Assembly: GCF_029168945.1 (NCBI RefSeq)
Contig: NC_083608.1
Span: 23,020,136 to 23,084,135 of the forward strand
Length of the DNA stretch: 64,000 nt
Reading direction: 5' to 3'
Source: Cannabis sativa
Lineage: Eukaryota; Streptophyta; Magnoliopsida; Rosales; Cannabaceae
Part shown: positions 61,853-64,000 of the stretch, piece after piece
Layout of the letters: every line of letters begins with the position of its first letter
How positions within the stretch are numbered: the first letter of the stretch is position 1
The notes under the pieces: generated by a model
What the model was told of the DNA's origin: nothing
Database searches by the model: none
What the model saw: the letters and a program-made list of their open reading frames with translations, nothing else
Translations under genes and position numbers: made by a program

Positions 61853-63309
61853 AAAATAAATGGTAAATTCCTTGCATAGTGGCCGGCCATGATATGGATA
61901 ATGGGCTTCACTTTGCAATTTTGCCATTTTGTCATTTTTCCATCATATTTTCTCAAAAACGCCAATTTCCCAATTTAACCACTTAAATGCCAATTCTAAT
62001 TATTTAATAACTAAAAATTAATTATTAAATAATATTGTCATTTAATATATTTACTAATTAGACATATAAAGTCTCTTAATTAATAAATAAAACTTAAAAT
62101 CTCTTTTCTTCACAATTTTGCCCTTGCTTAGAGAAAATTCATAAACAAGACATGGTCTAATTTTAAAATTATAATTGATTAATTAAAATCAATTAACTAA
62201 GTCTTACAAGCAGTATGGTCTCAACTAGTATGGGGACCATGGGCCTATATAACCGAGCTTCCAATAAGCAGACTCGGAATTTACCAAGTAAATTCAGTGA
62301 CTTATTAATTCCTTGTTGCATCCACGCATAGAACTTGGAATTGCACTCTCAGTCATATAGAACGCTCTATATGTTCTATGATATAGATATGCTATAAATT
62401 ATCCATTGTTATAATCCCAATAATCAATGATCCTCTATGAATGATCTACATTGCATAGGAATAAAATTACCGTTACACCCTTTCAATGTATTTTATCCTT
62501 AAAACACTTGCCACCTATAAATGATATTTTAGTCAAATAAAATAATCACTAAAATGAGATCTCAATCATTTATCTTTTTTCAGCAAGCTCAAAGGAAATC
62601 ATCGTTTCACTTCTAAATACCTATAGAAGCTATAGATTCCATGTCTATGATTAGCGCTCCCATTCAATTGTACTACCATGTTCGCAAAATGTACGTGTCA
62701 CCATAACAAAAAAGTAGGCTTAACTAACAAATCAAAGAACACGAATTACACTCTTGAGATCGAACCTAATCATGTCAGGATTAAGATCATTTGATCTAGG
62801 ATCAACTAGGTGATATTGAATTGAATAGATATTACGGTAAATTTATCAAATCTAATCGAAGTTCAATATCGGTCCCTTCCAATATATACTCCATACATCC
62901 GATACAAGTAAACTTTGCCAATGCCCTGGAAAGGACATAACACTTATCCAAGGTGTAAGTATACCTATCGCTGATTATCATGCCAGTCTAAATCCAGTGA
63001 ACTGACAAATCAGGGAATTAAACTTTTGAACATATAATCATGATTATATTCCACTGTGCTGACAACACTATAATCATTAACAAATACATATGTTCTAGAC
63101 TTAATAGAATTTATAATCATGAAATAAATCATGTGAACCATGCAACATAAAATGTTATTTCTAATCTTTATTAATTATATCTGATTATATTGAAATAGGT
63201 TTTATTTAGGGCACAAAACCCAACAACCTCTATAAGTCACATGGCATGTACAATGGTTTGATGTTGCAACTATAAGTCGTGGAGCCATCTAAAAAAAGAT
63301 AAAAAAAAA

Positions 63310-63740
63310 AATACCACGATAAGCGCACCATCAAAAAATAATCGACAAACCATAGATAAACCATCGATAAACTCAAAATTTTGGAAAAAATAAACCATAG
63401 ATAAAATATCAATATACTATCGACAAACTCAACACTTAAAAAATTAAAACCTAAGTAAATTATCGATAAACCATAGATAAAATATCGATATCCTGTCGAC
63501 AAACTCAAAACTTAACTAAGTAAAATTATCGATAAACCATAGAAAAAATGTTGATATCCTATCGACAAACTCAAGACATTTAAAAAATTAATTAACAGAC
63601 ACAATCCCAAACAAATCCATCGACAAACCATAAATAATATGTCAATTTCCTATCGATAAAACAATAAAAAAATTTAAAAATTAGTTAAGCTAAAACTATT
63701 AACTACCTAAGTGATTTTTAATCGATAATTCATCGATAAC
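63310..63740. repeat. dispersed array of ATCGATAAACCATAGATAA units
   Basis: At least seven imperfect copies of ATCGATAAACCATAGATAA, with CCTATCGACAAACTCAA between them, lie just upstream of the DUF1985 start codon. They could be the sub-terminal or 5' region of the Mutator-like element to which the gene belongs. 63741-64000 is TGGTGG-rich near the end, and no gene is recognised. Confidence 0.6.
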
Positions 63741-64000
63741 ACTGTAAAAAATACACATACCACATAAACAGATCTTAAAGTTCAAATTATCACCAAAAAT
63801 TTCACAAATTTTAGAAAAATCACAAGAACAATGAAAAATCTATTTTTTAAATGGTACCTTTTCACTTAGTTCGGTGGTAGTTGTGTTGGCAGTTTGACTA
63901 AGAACGACTTGAGGAGCGGTGGTGGTGCGCAGATGTGTCAACTGGGTTTCGTGGTGGTGGGTTTCGACTGGGTTTCAAACAAAGTATGGTGGTGGGGTGA

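Larger units (their letters stand above)
51186..63225 (-). mobile_element. older solo LTR, TSD ACCTC, split by later insertion
   Basis: The two parts are 51186-51695 and 61853-63225 (about 1.88 kb in all). The end ...AAAACCCAACA is at 63225. Flanks are ACCTC at 51181-51185 and 63226-63230. It is diverged from the inserted element's LTRs but of the same family. It lacks an internal region, so it is a solo LTR, and it became the landing site of the gag-only element. Confidence 0.85.
49665..63288 (-). pseudogene. DUF1985-type transposon-associated gene, interrupted
   Basis: On the minus strand a frame opens at ATG 63288 (MAPRLIVATS) and runs to the duplication ACCTC at 63226. It continues in the same frame at 51185 with SGVFGKIKTQFEEYK. 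The DUF1985 region follows to about 50652 (NASHFGKFLKVGPLTFLSV, GQNEFRFRVVESPLITGLNF). A stop near 51133 and later frame breaks occur. Further minus-strand frames at 50057-50281 and 49665-49847 are acidic and proline-rich, like the linker of these proteins. DUF1985 proteins usually belong to Mutator-like elements with a Ulp1-type protease. No protease is seen here. The interruption is the solo LTR 51186-63225. Confidence 0.65.

Overview
The window is nuclear DNA of a flowering plant, most likely a eudicot. The evidence is AT-rich sequence, spliced plant genes with GT-AG introns, and a dense, nested set of plant transposons plus an endogenous plant pararetrovirus. I cannot name the species from sequence alone. 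No bacterial, organellar, rRNA, tRNA or CRISPR feature was seen.

Three genes look intact. (1) A CYP93-like cytochrome P450 on the minus strand has two exons (1516-2151 and 6557-7471, 516 aa) around a 4.4 kb intron filled with transposons. (2) Pyrroline-5-carboxylate reductase on the minus strand has seven exons (31006-33786, 273 aa) and makes proline. (3) A SAM-dependent methyltransferase on the plus strand has two exons (44516-45446, 265 aa). Nothing suggests that these three work in one pathway.

Layout. 1-7.5 kb: P450, with a LINE remnant, a Helitron and an inverted-repeat element in its intron. 7.9-13.4 kb: CACTA elements, a hAT element (11025-12078, 8-bp target duplication) that carries the first exon of an EH-domain gene, and a CACTA transposase remnant. 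14.4-28.3 kb: two 3' halves of chromovirus-type Ty3/gypsy elements facing away from each other. The LTR of the left one is split by a 6 kb rearranged caulimovirid (EPRV) with inverted arms. 28.3-30.8 kb: LINE and LTR fragments. 31-33.8 kb: P5CR. 34-40.5 kb: low-complexity sequence, a solo LTR (36262-38139, TSD CAAGC) and small inverted-repeat elements. 40.5-44.2 kb: a Helitron carrying five exons of a glucan 1,3-beta-glucosidase and an RPA-like ORF. 44.5-45.4 kb: methyltransferase. 45.7-49.6 kb: a Mutator-type MITE, repeats, and copia and gypsy fragments.

From 49.65 to 63.3 kb a DUF1985-type gene on the minus strand is interrupted by a solo LTR (TSD ACCTC). That LTR is itself interrupted by a complete 10.16 kb LTR retrotransposon with only a gag region (TSD AAAAT, LTRs of 1908 and 1906 bp). 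The order of events can be read directly: gene, then older LTR element, then collapse to a solo LTR, then a young gag-only insertion.

I did not find a convincing new multi-gene system. The most unusual items are the two gene-capturing DNA transposons, the hairpin-forming EPRV with an unassigned C-terminal region, the gag-only retrotransposon nest, and a structured hairpin at the same place in two gypsy LTRs although its sequence differs.
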